Assembly (NCBI GenBank): GCA_028696935.1
Contig: JAQVGE010000077.1
Span: 1-5,131, forward strand
Source of the DNA: Minisyncoccota bacterium
Lineage (GTDB): Bacteria; Patescibacteria; Paceibacteria; UBA9973
Direction of reading: 5' to 3'
DNA length: 5,131 nt
The position numbers and the translations under genes are program-made. The stretch's first letter is position 1, and each line of letters begins with the position of its first letter. Below the pieces are notes generated by a model. That model saw nothing but the letters and a program-made list of their open reading frames with translations. It had not been told where the DNA came from and did no database searches. Shown piece by piece: positions 1 through 4,824 of this stretch.

Positions 1-10
1 AAGAACGAAA

Positions 11-196
11 ATGAGTGCAATCGAAGTCAAAATTGAAAAAAAGGAACTGGTCATCCGGCTGCCCATCTCGCCGCGCCCCAGCAAGTCGGGCAAGACGATG
101 ATAGTCGCATCAACCAACGGCAACATCCCGACTGTCTGCGAATATGACGGCGCGCCGATTGTAGTCGGGGTCAACGCCTACACGAGAAAGGTCTGA
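11..196 (+). CDS. Small conserved-looking hypothetical protein (61 aa)
   Basis: I do not recognise a named family. The 61-aa product has a charged N-terminus (IEVKIEKKELVIRLP), a central PSKSGKTMIVAST segment and a C-terminus containing GAPIVVGVNAYTRK. Alternating hydrophobic residues suggest a small all-beta protein, with no signal peptide or membrane segment. SGKT resembles the end of a P-loop, but the preceding GxxxxG is absent and the protein is too short for an NTPase, so ATP binding should not be inferred. The A-rich sequence before the ATG holds no strong Shine-Dalgarno; only 10 nt upstream are available, so the start is plausible rather than proven. It ends 2 nt before the next gene, which implies cotranscription and probably translational coupling. 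It reads like the small unnamed ORFs common in prophages and integrated elements. Confidence 0.7.
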   Translation: MSAIEVKIEKKELVIRLPISPRPSKSGKTMIVASTNGNIPTVCEYDGAPIVVGVNAYTRKV

Positions 197-198
197 AC

Positions 199-435
199 AT
201 GAAGCGATATCGAATCAAATCAAACGAATTCGCCTCGCAGTGCGATTTGCTGAAAGCCGCCATCCATTCGTACAAAATCGGCGATTTCAAACATGCATTC
301 ACCACTGCAGAAAGCATCGGACTCGGACCCGTGCCGCTGCAGATTGTAAGAAGCCTTCTGGCGGAAAAAATCGGCTGGTGGATTTCAGAAGACGACGTGG
401 TCTTCGAGGCGCAGGAACCGGAAATTCTTCTATAG
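199..435 (+). CDS. Hypothetical protein, first of two tandem paralogues (78 aa)
   Basis: The family is not recognised. This 78-aa protein is clearly homologous to the next gene: both begin M-x-x-YRIKSN, share AAIHSYK-[IV]-GD-x-K-x-AF near residues 20-34, have a following glycine/proline turn, and end with K-[IV]-x-W and VVF. By eye about 31 of roughly 68 aligned residues are identical, so they arose by tandem duplication. The pattern suggests two or three helices followed by a short beta segment. There is no signal peptide, membrane segment or obvious catalytic motif. The ATG lies 2 nt after the previous stop with a weak purine-rich GAGAAAGG upstream, so translational coupling is likely. A role as a small accessory or regulatory protein of the operon is only a guess. 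Confidence 0.75.
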   Translation: MKRYRIKSNEFASQCDLLKAAIHSYKIGDFKHAFTTAESIGLGPVPLQIVRSLLAEKIGWWISEDDVVFEAQEPEILL

Positions 436-441
436 AAGCAC

Positions 442-447
442 AAGGAG
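442..447 (+). promoter_or_regulatory. Ribosome binding site choosing start 457 over 451
   Basis: AAGGAG lies 9 nt before ATG 457 but only 3 nt before the in-frame ATG 451. The spacing favours 457. So does the paralogue, whose M-x-x-YRIKSN start aligns exactly with MTEYRIKSN. Confidence 0.65.
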
Positions 448-456
448 AAAATGCTT

Positions 457-696
457 ATGACGGAATACAGAATCAAATCGAATAATCTCGTTCACACCCC
501 GGGCGTTCTGCGGGCCGCGATTCATTCCTACAAGGTCGGCGATTTGAAAAACGCCTTCAACCTCGCAAGCGGCCTGGGCTTCGACGGGTTCCCTCAAAAG
601 TTCGTGGAAGAATTTTTATCGGGCAAAGTCGAGTGGCAGGAAGTCGAAGGCGCCGTCGTCTTCAAATCGGAAGCAGTAAGAACGCCAGTCATCTAA
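457..696 (+). CDS. Hypothetical protein, second of two tandem paralogues (79 aa)
   Basis: This is the paralogue of the gene directly upstream, sharing YRIKSN, AAIHSYK-V-GD-x-K-x-AF and a C-terminal VVF. I choose the ATG at 457 rather than 451 because AAGGAG is then well spaced and the N-terminus aligns with the sister protein; using 451 adds only two residues (Met-Leu). The family is unrecognised, and no membrane, signal or metal-binding feature is visible. The most divergent parts between the copies are residues 8-16 and the C-terminal ten residues. The shared helix-like AAIHSYK block is nearly unchanged, so it is probably the structural or binding core. It sits in the same operon, 21 nt after the upstream stop and 18 nt before the next gene. 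Confidence 0.75.
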   Translation: MTEYRIKSNNLVHTPGVLRAAIHSYKVGDLKNAFNLASGLGFDGFPQKFVEEFLSGKVEWQEVEGAVVFKSEAVRTPVI

Positions 697-714
697 CACA
701 GGAGAATTTTTATC

Positions 715-1329
715 ATGGGTGAATACATACGAAAAACACAGGACGGTCCGCAGGTCGCAAAACTCGGAACCTGCGAAGCATGGGGTTACATCAGACGCGA
801 CGAATGTTTTTTACTGCGTCAAAAAGGATTCGTCTATGACGGCGACTGGAAGTACATCGACCGCAACGACAGACAGGGGCCGATATTCCGCTTCCCGTGG
901 CCTGATGAAGATTCGTTTATAGAAAACGGTCCCGATGCAATCATTAAGGCTATGAATCAGCGTGACATGAACTACGGCAAAAGTTTCAGGTGTCCGCGTG
1001 AAGTCATCATCGACGCAGAGCACGGCAGCTATTATTTTTCGGCGCGGTCACGATACGGCAATTCGGATTATTCCGCAGGCACATGGATGCTGCCGTGTCC
1101 GAATTCGCCTGCGGCGGACGGAATCGGTTCATGGATGCAGGACGCCGACCGTTTCCAAATCAAAATCCTCGGCGAACGACAGAACGAAAACGGTTTTTAT
1201 ACCGTGTTTTCCTGTCCTTATTGCGGACGCAGTTTTGCAATGGGCCAGGAAGATGTCGAGAAACTGGTTTTGCCTCCCGACATCGCTCCGAGGGTAAAAG
1301 CGTTCATCCCGTTTGAGGAAAAAGCATAA
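715..1329 (+). CDS. Hypothetical protein with C-terminal CPYC knuckle (204 aa)
   Basis: This is a 204-aa soluble protein that I cannot place in a named family. It opens with MGEYIRKTQDG and a LGTCEAWGYIRRDE segment (residues 17-30). An aromatic- and acid-rich region follows (FRFPWPDEDSF, 58-68), then a hydrophilic middle, and FSCPYCGRSFAM at 165-176 near the C-terminus. CPYCGRSF resembles half of a zinc ribbon. Other cysteines at 20, 31, 93 and 128 could complete a metal site, but only one CxxC is present, so zinc binding is inferred. AGGAG at 700-704, 10 nt before the ATG, supports the start. The gene belongs to the same run as the two paralogues upstream, and the 67-nt gap after it carries a strong hairpin that may reduce read-through into the large gene downstream. 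Confidence 0.75.
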   Translation: MGEYIRKTQDGPQVAKLGTCEAWGYIRRDECFLLRQKGFVYDGDWKYIDRNDRQGPIFRFPWPDEDSFIENGPDAIIKAMNQRDMNYGKSFRCPREVIIDAEHGSYYFSARSRYGNSDYSAGTWMLPCPNSPAADGIGSWMQDADRFQIKILGERQNENGFYTVFSCPYCGRSFAMGQEDVEKLVLPPDIAPRVKAFIPFEEKA

Positions 1330-1342
1330 ACAATCATCACAG

Positions 1343-1374
1343 ATCCGGGAGGCTAGGAATATCGCCTCCCGGAT
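1343..1374 (+). terminator. Perfect 11-bp hairpin, terminator or attenuator between genes
   Basis: ATCCGGGAGGC (1343-1353) and GCCTCCCGGAT (1364-1374) are exact reverse complements around a 10-nt loop. The tract after the stem is only moderately T-rich (TACATTT), so termination may be partial. The hairpin fills most of the gap after the 204-aa gene and ends 10 nt before the next gene's Shine-Dalgarno. It could set the expression ratio of the large protein or protect a processed mRNA end. Confidence 0.55.
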
Positions 1375-1384
1375 TACATTTAAC

Positions 1385-1389
1385 AGGAG
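1385..1389 (+). promoter_or_regulatory. Ribosome binding site setting start at 1397
   Basis: AGGAG lies 7 nt before ATG 1397. The reading frame is open further back to an ATG at 1313, but that extension would overlap the previous gene, translate the hairpin and lack a comparable site. The local context ACAGGAGAAT...ATCATG closely copies that before the 204-aa gene (698-717). Confidence 0.8.
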
Positions 1390-1396
1390 AATAATC

Positions 1397-2674
1397 ATGC
1401 AAAAACAGAATGTAAAAATCGGAAAAAACTATGTAGCCAAAATTGACGATGCGCTTATCGTGGTTAAAATCGAGGCCGAACACAAATCCGGCGGCTGGAT
1501 TGCCACGGACGTCAAAACCAACCGGCAGCTGCGTATAGCCACCGTTCGCAAGCTAAAGCGCGAAGCGAACGATGCCGAATCGAAAGATACTGCCCCAAAA
1601 TCAGCTGCGAAAAATAGCGGCAAAAAACTTACCGCCCAATTCGCGTATGAAACGTGGCGGCAGAACAACGTATTTCCGGGACTGTTCATATTCGAACTGC
1701 CGGAAAACTTTTTGATGTTCGGTAGCAATGCTGAACTGACAGCCGGGATACTCAAACGTCAGAAACAGCTCGCCAAAAAATCTTTTACATTTTCAGGCAA
1801 AAAAACAAGCGAACATGTCCTGGCGCTCAAAGGGCCGGAGATTTTCGGGGTAATGAAGAATCTTGCCATATCCGGCAATACGGTACTGCTGGTAACGCAG
1901 AAAAAGGATACCGCCGACGGTAATTGTGTAGCCGAATATGAGATATCGAAACATATCATCGCGGGCCGCGACAAGATTATCGACGGCCTGCCGCCACGCG
2001 AAATGGTCGTCAAAAAGGCCGGACAATGCACATATCGGGTTAGAAACAATGCGAGACGAAAAATGTCCGCCGATATTCAGCATATCGAAATCAAACCTGG
2101 CGAAACGTTCAAATCGCAGAGCGGCAACGAATATCAAATCCAGATGGTCTCCGAAACCGCCGTCTACGCCCAGCAGCTCCGCGACGGCAAACCGGCAGGC
2201 CCTACCCGCCCGTTCGATAAGAAATCCATCGCAGAGGGTTTCCCCAAAGGGTTGCGGGATGAAGATTCATACTATCCCAAATCCGAAGCGCTCGACGCAG
2301 CCGAAAAGGTTTTGAACAATGCTGATTCTCCGATGGATGCAAAGTCCATAATTATTGAAATCCGCAAGCGTAAACTATGGTTCACGACTGCCAGAACGCC
2401 GCATACGACACTTGCAGCCGCCATTTCCAGGGACATCAACCGCAACGGCAACTCTTCGAGATTCCAGCGCATAGGCAGAGGGCTTTATCAACTGACGAAT
2501 AAACCAGCTGCGAAACAACCCGTTAAAACGGCGAAGTCGAAAACGCCAGCCAAATCCGCCGACGCGAAAACCGTAAAGCCCAAAGTGAAGAAAACCGCTA
2601 AAAAAGCGGTTAAAAAGGTTGTCAAAAAGACGACGACCAAGACGACCCAAAAGACGCCCAAAACGAAAAAATGA
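1397..2674 (+). CDS. MutS-I-like / HARE-HTH protein with lysine-rich tail (425 aa)
   Basis: Probably a DNA-binding protein, read as five parts. Residues 3-55 are beta-rich (VKIGKNYVAKID, GGW at 32-34, TNRQLRIATVRKL) and look like an SH3- or Tudor-like small barrel. After a charged linker, 78-196 follow the pattern of MutS mismatch-recognition domain I: a YETW helix, LFIFELPENFLMFGSNAE aligning with the MutS LLFYRMGDFYELFYDDA block, a hydrophobic GNTVLLVTQ strand aligning with GESVAICEQ, then YEISKHIIAG aligning with the closing strand. The MutS Phe-X-Glu reading motif would be Asn104-Phe105-Leu106, so canonical mismatch reading seems lost. Residues 178-275 are a beta-rich region. Residues 294-367 match HARE-HTH (SEALDAAEKVL, ISRDINRNGNSSRFQRIGRGLYQL), a winged helix known from RNA polymerase delta, ASXL and restriction-linked proteins and proposed to sense DNA modification. 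Residues 371-425 contain 21 lysines, like histone H1 tails. HARE-HTH is confident; MutS-I moderate; the first domain tentative. Confidence 0.88.
   Translation: MQKQNVKIGKNYVAKIDDALIVVKIEAEHKSGGWIATDVKTNRQLRIATVRKLKREANDAESKDTAPKSAAKNSGKKLTAQFAYETWRQNNVFPGLFIFELPENFLMFGSNAELTAGILKRQKQLAKKSFTFSGKKTSEHVLALKGPEIFGVMKNLAISGNTVLLVTQKKDTADGNCVAEYEISKHIIAGRDKIIDGLPPREMVVKKAGQCTYRVRNNARRKMSADIQHIEIKPGETFKSQSGNEYQIQMVSETAVYAQQLRDGKPAGPTRPFDKKSIAEGFPKGLRDEDSYYPKSEALDAAEKVLNNADSPMDAKSIIIEIRKRKLWFTTARTPHTTLAAAISRDINRNGNSSRFQRIGRGLYQLTNKPAAKQPVKTAKSKTPAKSADAKTVKPKVKKTAKKAVKKVVKKTTTKTTQKTPKTKK
2593..2611 (-). terminator. Possible minus-strand terminator inside the lysine-tail codons
   Basis: AACCGCT and AGCGGTT form a perfect 7-bp stem around a 5-nt A/T loop. 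Read on the minus strand, the stem is followed by TTCTTCACTTTG. It lies about 110 nt beyond the methyltransferase stop, so it could end that transcript. The repetitive Lys/Ala codons here make chance inverted repeats likely, and the stem has only four G-C pairs. Confidence 0.25.
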
Positions 2675-2696
2675 TTTTCTATCGGACTTAAACCAG

Positions 2697-2731
2697 CCCC
2701 GGATTCAATCACGCTTCCGGGGTTATTTTTT
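2697..2731 (+). terminator. Intrinsic terminator of the + strand operon
   Basis: CCCCGGA (2697-2703) pairs perfectly with TCCGGGG (2716-2722) around a 12-nt loop, followed by TTATTTTTT. It lies 22 nt after the stop of the 425-aa gene. Its T-tract overlaps the stop codon of the convergent methyltransferase gene (complement of 2723-2725). On the minus strand the stem lacks a following U-run, so it should act mainly on the + strand transcript. Confidence 0.8.
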
Positions 2732-3964
2732 CGCTTCGGTCAACAGTTCTGCCTTTTTCCCTGTTAACTTGGTAAAACGTGCACAAATTATATCGCAATA
2801 CCGTGGCTCAAGCTCAACTGCATAACAAATCCTGCCCAATCGTTCGGCAGCTATTATCGTCGTCCCAGTTCCGCAGAAGGGTTCATAAATAACCGCTCCA
2901 CGCTGCGAAAAATTCCTTATCGCATGTTCGGCAAGATGCAGCGGCATGGTGGCAGCGTGAACGTCGGCATTTTCGTTTTCATTGGAAGCCGTTTTGCCGA
3001 CGTAAACGTTCTGAAGCGTTCCTCGGTCAAAGCTGGCCGACGCAATAGCGCGGCTGGGATTCTTTTTCGCCGCAAATATGAAAACATCTTCGAGAGCGGA
3101 CGTCATTACCTTTGGCGGATATGCCGGAGCGGCTGCGGGTTTGTACCATGCCCACTTATCCGCGAAGTGTTCCCTGAAATCATGCAGATATTCGATGATG
3201 GTGAGCTTGTTGTTGGCTATCATCTGGAGATTGACCATCACATAATCGCACTGTGCGATTGCAAGGTCGGTAAAGTTTTTCAATAAAGCCAGATATTCTT
3301 CAGGTGTTAAATCATCATTCTGGCCGACGTACTTCGATTCGACCATGTTCCTGTTGCCGCCCATATGATTTTCGCCGGCGTTATAGGGCGGCGACGTGAA
3401 ACACAGCTGCGCCCGCTCGCCTGCAAAAAGTTTTGCAACGGTATTTACGCCCGTGCAGTCTCCGCAGATTAATCGATGCTGCCCCAACTGCCATACGTCG
3501 CCAGGTTTGGTCATAGTTTCTACCGAAGCATCGGGAACATCTTCGGCATCGGCCGGATCGGGCAATTCAACATCGTCCAACAATTTTGAAAGTTCAGCAT
3601 CACTGAACCCGAGGGAAATCAGATCGAACCCGCCAGCCTGGATGTCAGCAAGTTCCAGCGGCAGAAGTTCCTTGTCCCATTCCGCAAGCTCATTGGTTTT
3701 GTTATCAGCAATGCGATATGCCTGGACCTGCTGAGGCGACATGTCGGTAGCGATATGCACCGGAACTTTTTTTAATCCGATTTTTTTCGCAGCCAGCCAG
3801 CGCGTGTGGCCGACAATCAGAATCAAATCACCATCCGTAACCAGAGGTTGTCTGAATCCGAATTCCTTTATGCTGGCCGCAACCGCATCCACAGCCTGTG
3901 CATTTTTGCGCGGGTTGCGGTCGTATGGCTTGATTTTGTCTATGTCGAACAGTTCGATGTGCAT
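2723..3964 (-). CDS. ParB-like domain/DNA methyltransferase fusion, beta class (413 aa)
   Basis: An S-adenosylmethionine-dependent DNA methyltransferase for exocyclic amino groups (N4-cytosine or N6-adenine) with an N-terminal ParB/Srx-like domain. Residues 1-130 carry ParB signatures: IKPYDRNPRKN (11-21), a hydrophobic strand before GHTRW (52-56), and YRIADNKTNELAEWD (83-97). The methylase half has catalytic motif IV as TSPPYN (190-195), a motif X-like PLHLAEHAIRNFSQRG (341-356), then the SAM-binding EPFCGTGTT (361-369) and a YAVELEPRYCD strand. Motif IV before motif I defines the beta class. SPPY is more typical of N4-cytosine enzymes, but specificity cannot be read reliably. The ATG at 3964 has AAAGGA 8 nt upstream; the frame reaches TTG 3994 without a better site. 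Such fusions are frequent in phages and prophages, and no restriction gene is nearby, so it is probably an orphan or anti-restriction enzyme. Both halves appear complete. Confidence 0.93.
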   Translation of the reverse strand: MHIELFDIDKIKPYDRNPRKNAQAVDAVAASIKEFGFRQPLVTDGDLILIVGHTRWLAAKKIGLKKVPVHIATDMSPQQVQAYRIADNKTNELAEWDKELLPLELADIQAGGFDLISLGFSDAELSKLLDDVELPDPADAEDVPDASVETMTKPGDVWQLGQHRLICGDCTGVNTVAKLFAGERAQLCFTSPPYNAGENHMGGNRNMVESKYVGQNDDLTPEEYLALLKNFTDLAIAQCDYVMVNLQMIANNKLTIIEYLHDFREHFADKWAWYKPAAAPAYPPKVMTSALEDVFIFAAKKNPSRAIASASFDRGTLQNVYVGKTASNENENADVHAATMPLHLAEHAIRNFSQRGAVIYEPFCGTGTTIIAAERLGRICYAVELEPRYCDIICARFTKLTGKKAELLTEAKK

Positions 3965-3972
3965 TAAAAAAA

Positions 3973-3978
3973 TCCTTT
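3973..3978 (-). promoter_or_regulatory. Ribosome binding site of the methyltransferase gene
   Basis: On the minus strand AAAGGA is followed by eight A/T bases and then ATG 3964. It supports MHIELFDIDK as the N-terminus, which fits ParB-like domains that begin just before the I-x-P-x-x-x-N-P-R motif. The alternative TTG start at 3994 would place this site inside the gene. Confidence 0.7.
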
Positions 3979-4004
3979 CGTAATTTTTTAACAAGTGTCA
4001 GAAT

Positions 4005-4018
4005 TGATTTATGATTTA
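4005..4018 (+). repeat. Tandem 7-bp repeat TGATTTA across the DUF523 start
   Basis: TGATTTA occurs twice head to tail (4005-4011 and 4012-4018), followed by TGA. The ATG at 4011 lies at the junction. A second ATG at 4018, created by the same repeat, is in another frame. With only two copies it is probably chance A/T-rich sequence. Confidence 0.5.
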
Positions 4019-4433
4019 TGAGAAAAAATACGTTCTCGTGTCAGCATGTTTGCTGAACGAACCCTGCAGGTGGCACGGGAGGCGGGCGGGGTATTCGTCG
4101 TTCGTGAAAAAATACTGTCTTGAAAACCCGGAGGCCATTCTGGTTCCCGTGTGCCCCGAACAGATCGGAGGACTCTCTACGCCCCGCCCGCCGTGCAAAC
4201 GCAGAAAACAACGCGTATGGGAAACGTGCGCCGAAAAGGCCGCTAGAAAATATTTTAGCGGACCAGAAAGAACCGCCGAATTCATGGCAGGTGCAAGAAA
4301 AACGCTTCAAATTGGCATGCGCAAGGGTTGCAAAGTTGCCATTCTCTGCAGCTGGTCGCCGAGTTGCGACAGACGGGGAATCACTGGCAAGCTGCTTTCT
4401 GATAACGGCTTGGAGGTTATCAACACTTTTTAG
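4011..4433 (+). CDS. DUF523 family protein, short form (TudS-like Fe-S desulfurase fold)
   Basis: The DUF523 hallmarks are all present: LVSACLLNEPCRW (9-21), ILVPVCPEQIGGLSTPRPP (43-61), an EFMAGARKTL helix (90-99) and KVAILCSWSPSC (108-119). Characterised members (TudS) are [4Fe-4S] enzymes that remove sulfur from 2-thiouracil, with three conserved cysteines; here these would be Cys13, Cys48 and Cys119, so a cluster is possible. The substrate of this copy is unknown. Oddities: SPSC is followed by DRRGITGKLL rather than the usual SPSCG plus a roughly dozen-residue loop before the final helix, making it a short form, and it has nine cysteines in 140 residues. The ATG at 4011 lacks a clear Shine-Dalgarno but puts SACLL at the usual distance from the N-terminus. 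It diverges from the methyltransferase, and its stop nearly touches the toxin-antitoxin promoter. Confidence 0.88.
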   Translation: MIYEKKYVLVSACLLNEPCRWHGRRAGYSSFVKKYCLENPEAILVPVCPEQIGGLSTPRPPCKRRKQRVWETCAEKAARKYFSGPERTAEFMAGARKTLQIGMRKGCKVAILCSWSPSCDRRGITGKLLSDNGLEVINTF

Positions 4434-4434
4434 C

Positions 4435-4462
4435 TTGACTGCCGCTTCATATCTGCTATACT
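4435..4462 (+). promoter_or_regulatory. Sigma70-type promoter of the toxin-antitoxin operon
   Basis: TTGACT (4435-4440), a 16-bp spacer and TATACT (4457-4462) make a near-consensus promoter, strengthened by an extended -10 TGC directly before TATACT. Transcription should start near 4469, giving a leader of about 14 nt before ATG 4483. It begins 2 nt after the DUF523 stop, so the operon has its own promoter independent of that gene. Confidence 0.8.
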
Positions 4463-4473
4463 AATTATTAGTA
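4459..4473 (+). promoter_or_regulatory. Perfect 15-bp palindrome, probable antitoxin operator
   Basis: TACTAAT-T-ATTAGTA is an exact inverted repeat around one central base. It covers the downstream part of the -10 box, the predicted transcription start and the edge of the weak TAGAG ribosome site. This is where Xre-type antitoxins bind to repress their own operon. The binding protein is inferred from context: the HTH antitoxin encoded at 4817. Confidence 0.7.
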
Positions 4474-4482
4474 GAGCAAATA

Positions 4483-4824
4483 ATGAAACGATTATTCATA
4501 TACGACAAGCAGGTTCAGGCGATAATTCGAGAGCTGGCCATAGACGAACAGCAAATTCTCCAAATGGAAAATGAAATCATGTACGGCTATGGCGATGTGG
4601 TTCCCAATACCGCCGGGATAAAGAAAATCCGGTGCGGAATTACCTCTCGCGGCAAGCGTGGAGGAATCCGAATACTGTTTGCCGATTATCCACAGGTAAA
4701 TAAAACGTATTTGCTGACGGCATTGCAGAAAAACCAGCGTGCCGATTTCAGCCAACAGGAACTTAAAATACTCAGACAACTCAAGCAACAGCTTGATAAA
4801 CTTAACGAGGTGCATGATGAGTAA
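4483..4824 (+). CDS. RelE/HigB-like toxin of a type II toxin-antitoxin system (113 aa)
   Basis: Toxin of the RelE/ParE superfamily in the HigB-like group, whose members usually cleave mRNA on the ribosome. Visible signatures are GIKKIRCGITSRGKRGGIRILF (45-66), matching the family pattern G-[IL]-R-K-[IL]-R...GK-x-GG-x-R, then YLLTALQKNQRADFSQQE (76-93), matching the usual YLL...KN-E-x-DLS-x-x-E stretch, and an amphipathic C-terminal helix. Length is typical. The basic residues Lys47/48, Arg50, Arg56, Lys58, Arg59 and Arg63 plausibly contact RNA. Thr43 and Cys51 replace residues that are more often basic or aromatic, with unknown effect on activity. The ATG has only a weak TAGAG site 6 nt upstream, inside the operator, which would keep toxin synthesis low. 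The gene overlaps the antitoxin start by 8 nt; toxin-first order is characteristic of higBA-type loci. Confidence 0.88.
   Translation: MKRLFIYDKQVQAIIRELAIDEQQILQMENEIMYGYGDVVPNTAGIKKIRCGITSRGKRGGIRILFADYPQVNKTYLLTALQKNQRADFSQQELKILRQLKQQLDKLNEVHDE
4807..4810 (+). promoter_or_regulatory. Ribosome binding site choosing antitoxin start 4817
   Basis: GAGG lies 6 nt before ATG 4817 and only 3 nt before the adjacent in-frame ATG 4814. Start 4817 also gives MSNTFENLKAGL, matching the usual beginning of this antitoxin group. The choice changes one residue only. Confidence 0.6.

Noticed and set aside
86..100. SGKT in the 61-aa protein as a Walker A motif
   Set aside because: The preceding glycine pattern is missing, no Walker B exists, and the protein is far too small for a P-loop NTPase.
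1313..1396. 28-residue N-terminal extension of the 425-aa protein
   Set aside because: It would overlap the previous gene and translate the hairpin. The strong ribosome site at 1385-1389 marks 1397 as the start.
2924..3286. 120-codon + strand reading frame opposite the methyltransferase
   Set aside because: It is antisense to a well-supported conserved gene, its product shows no domain pattern, and it has no ribosome site. The same applies to 3396-3734 and 3741-3983.
3965..3994. Upstream TTG start of the methyltransferase
   Set aside because: The added ten residues precede the usual ParB-like domain start and would include the good ribosome site within the coding region.
3988..4015. Promoter-like TTAACA, 16 bp, TATGAT before DUF523
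   Set aside because: The -10 box would overlap the ATG at 4011 and place transcription start inside the gene, with no suitable later start codon.
4005..4018. Phase variation through the TGATTTA tandem repeat
   Set aside because: Two copies of a 7-mer are too few to support slippage-driven switching.
4120..4464. 114-codon + strand frame overlapping the DUF523 gene
   Set aside because: It lies in a different frame from the conserved DUF523 motifs and shows no family signature.
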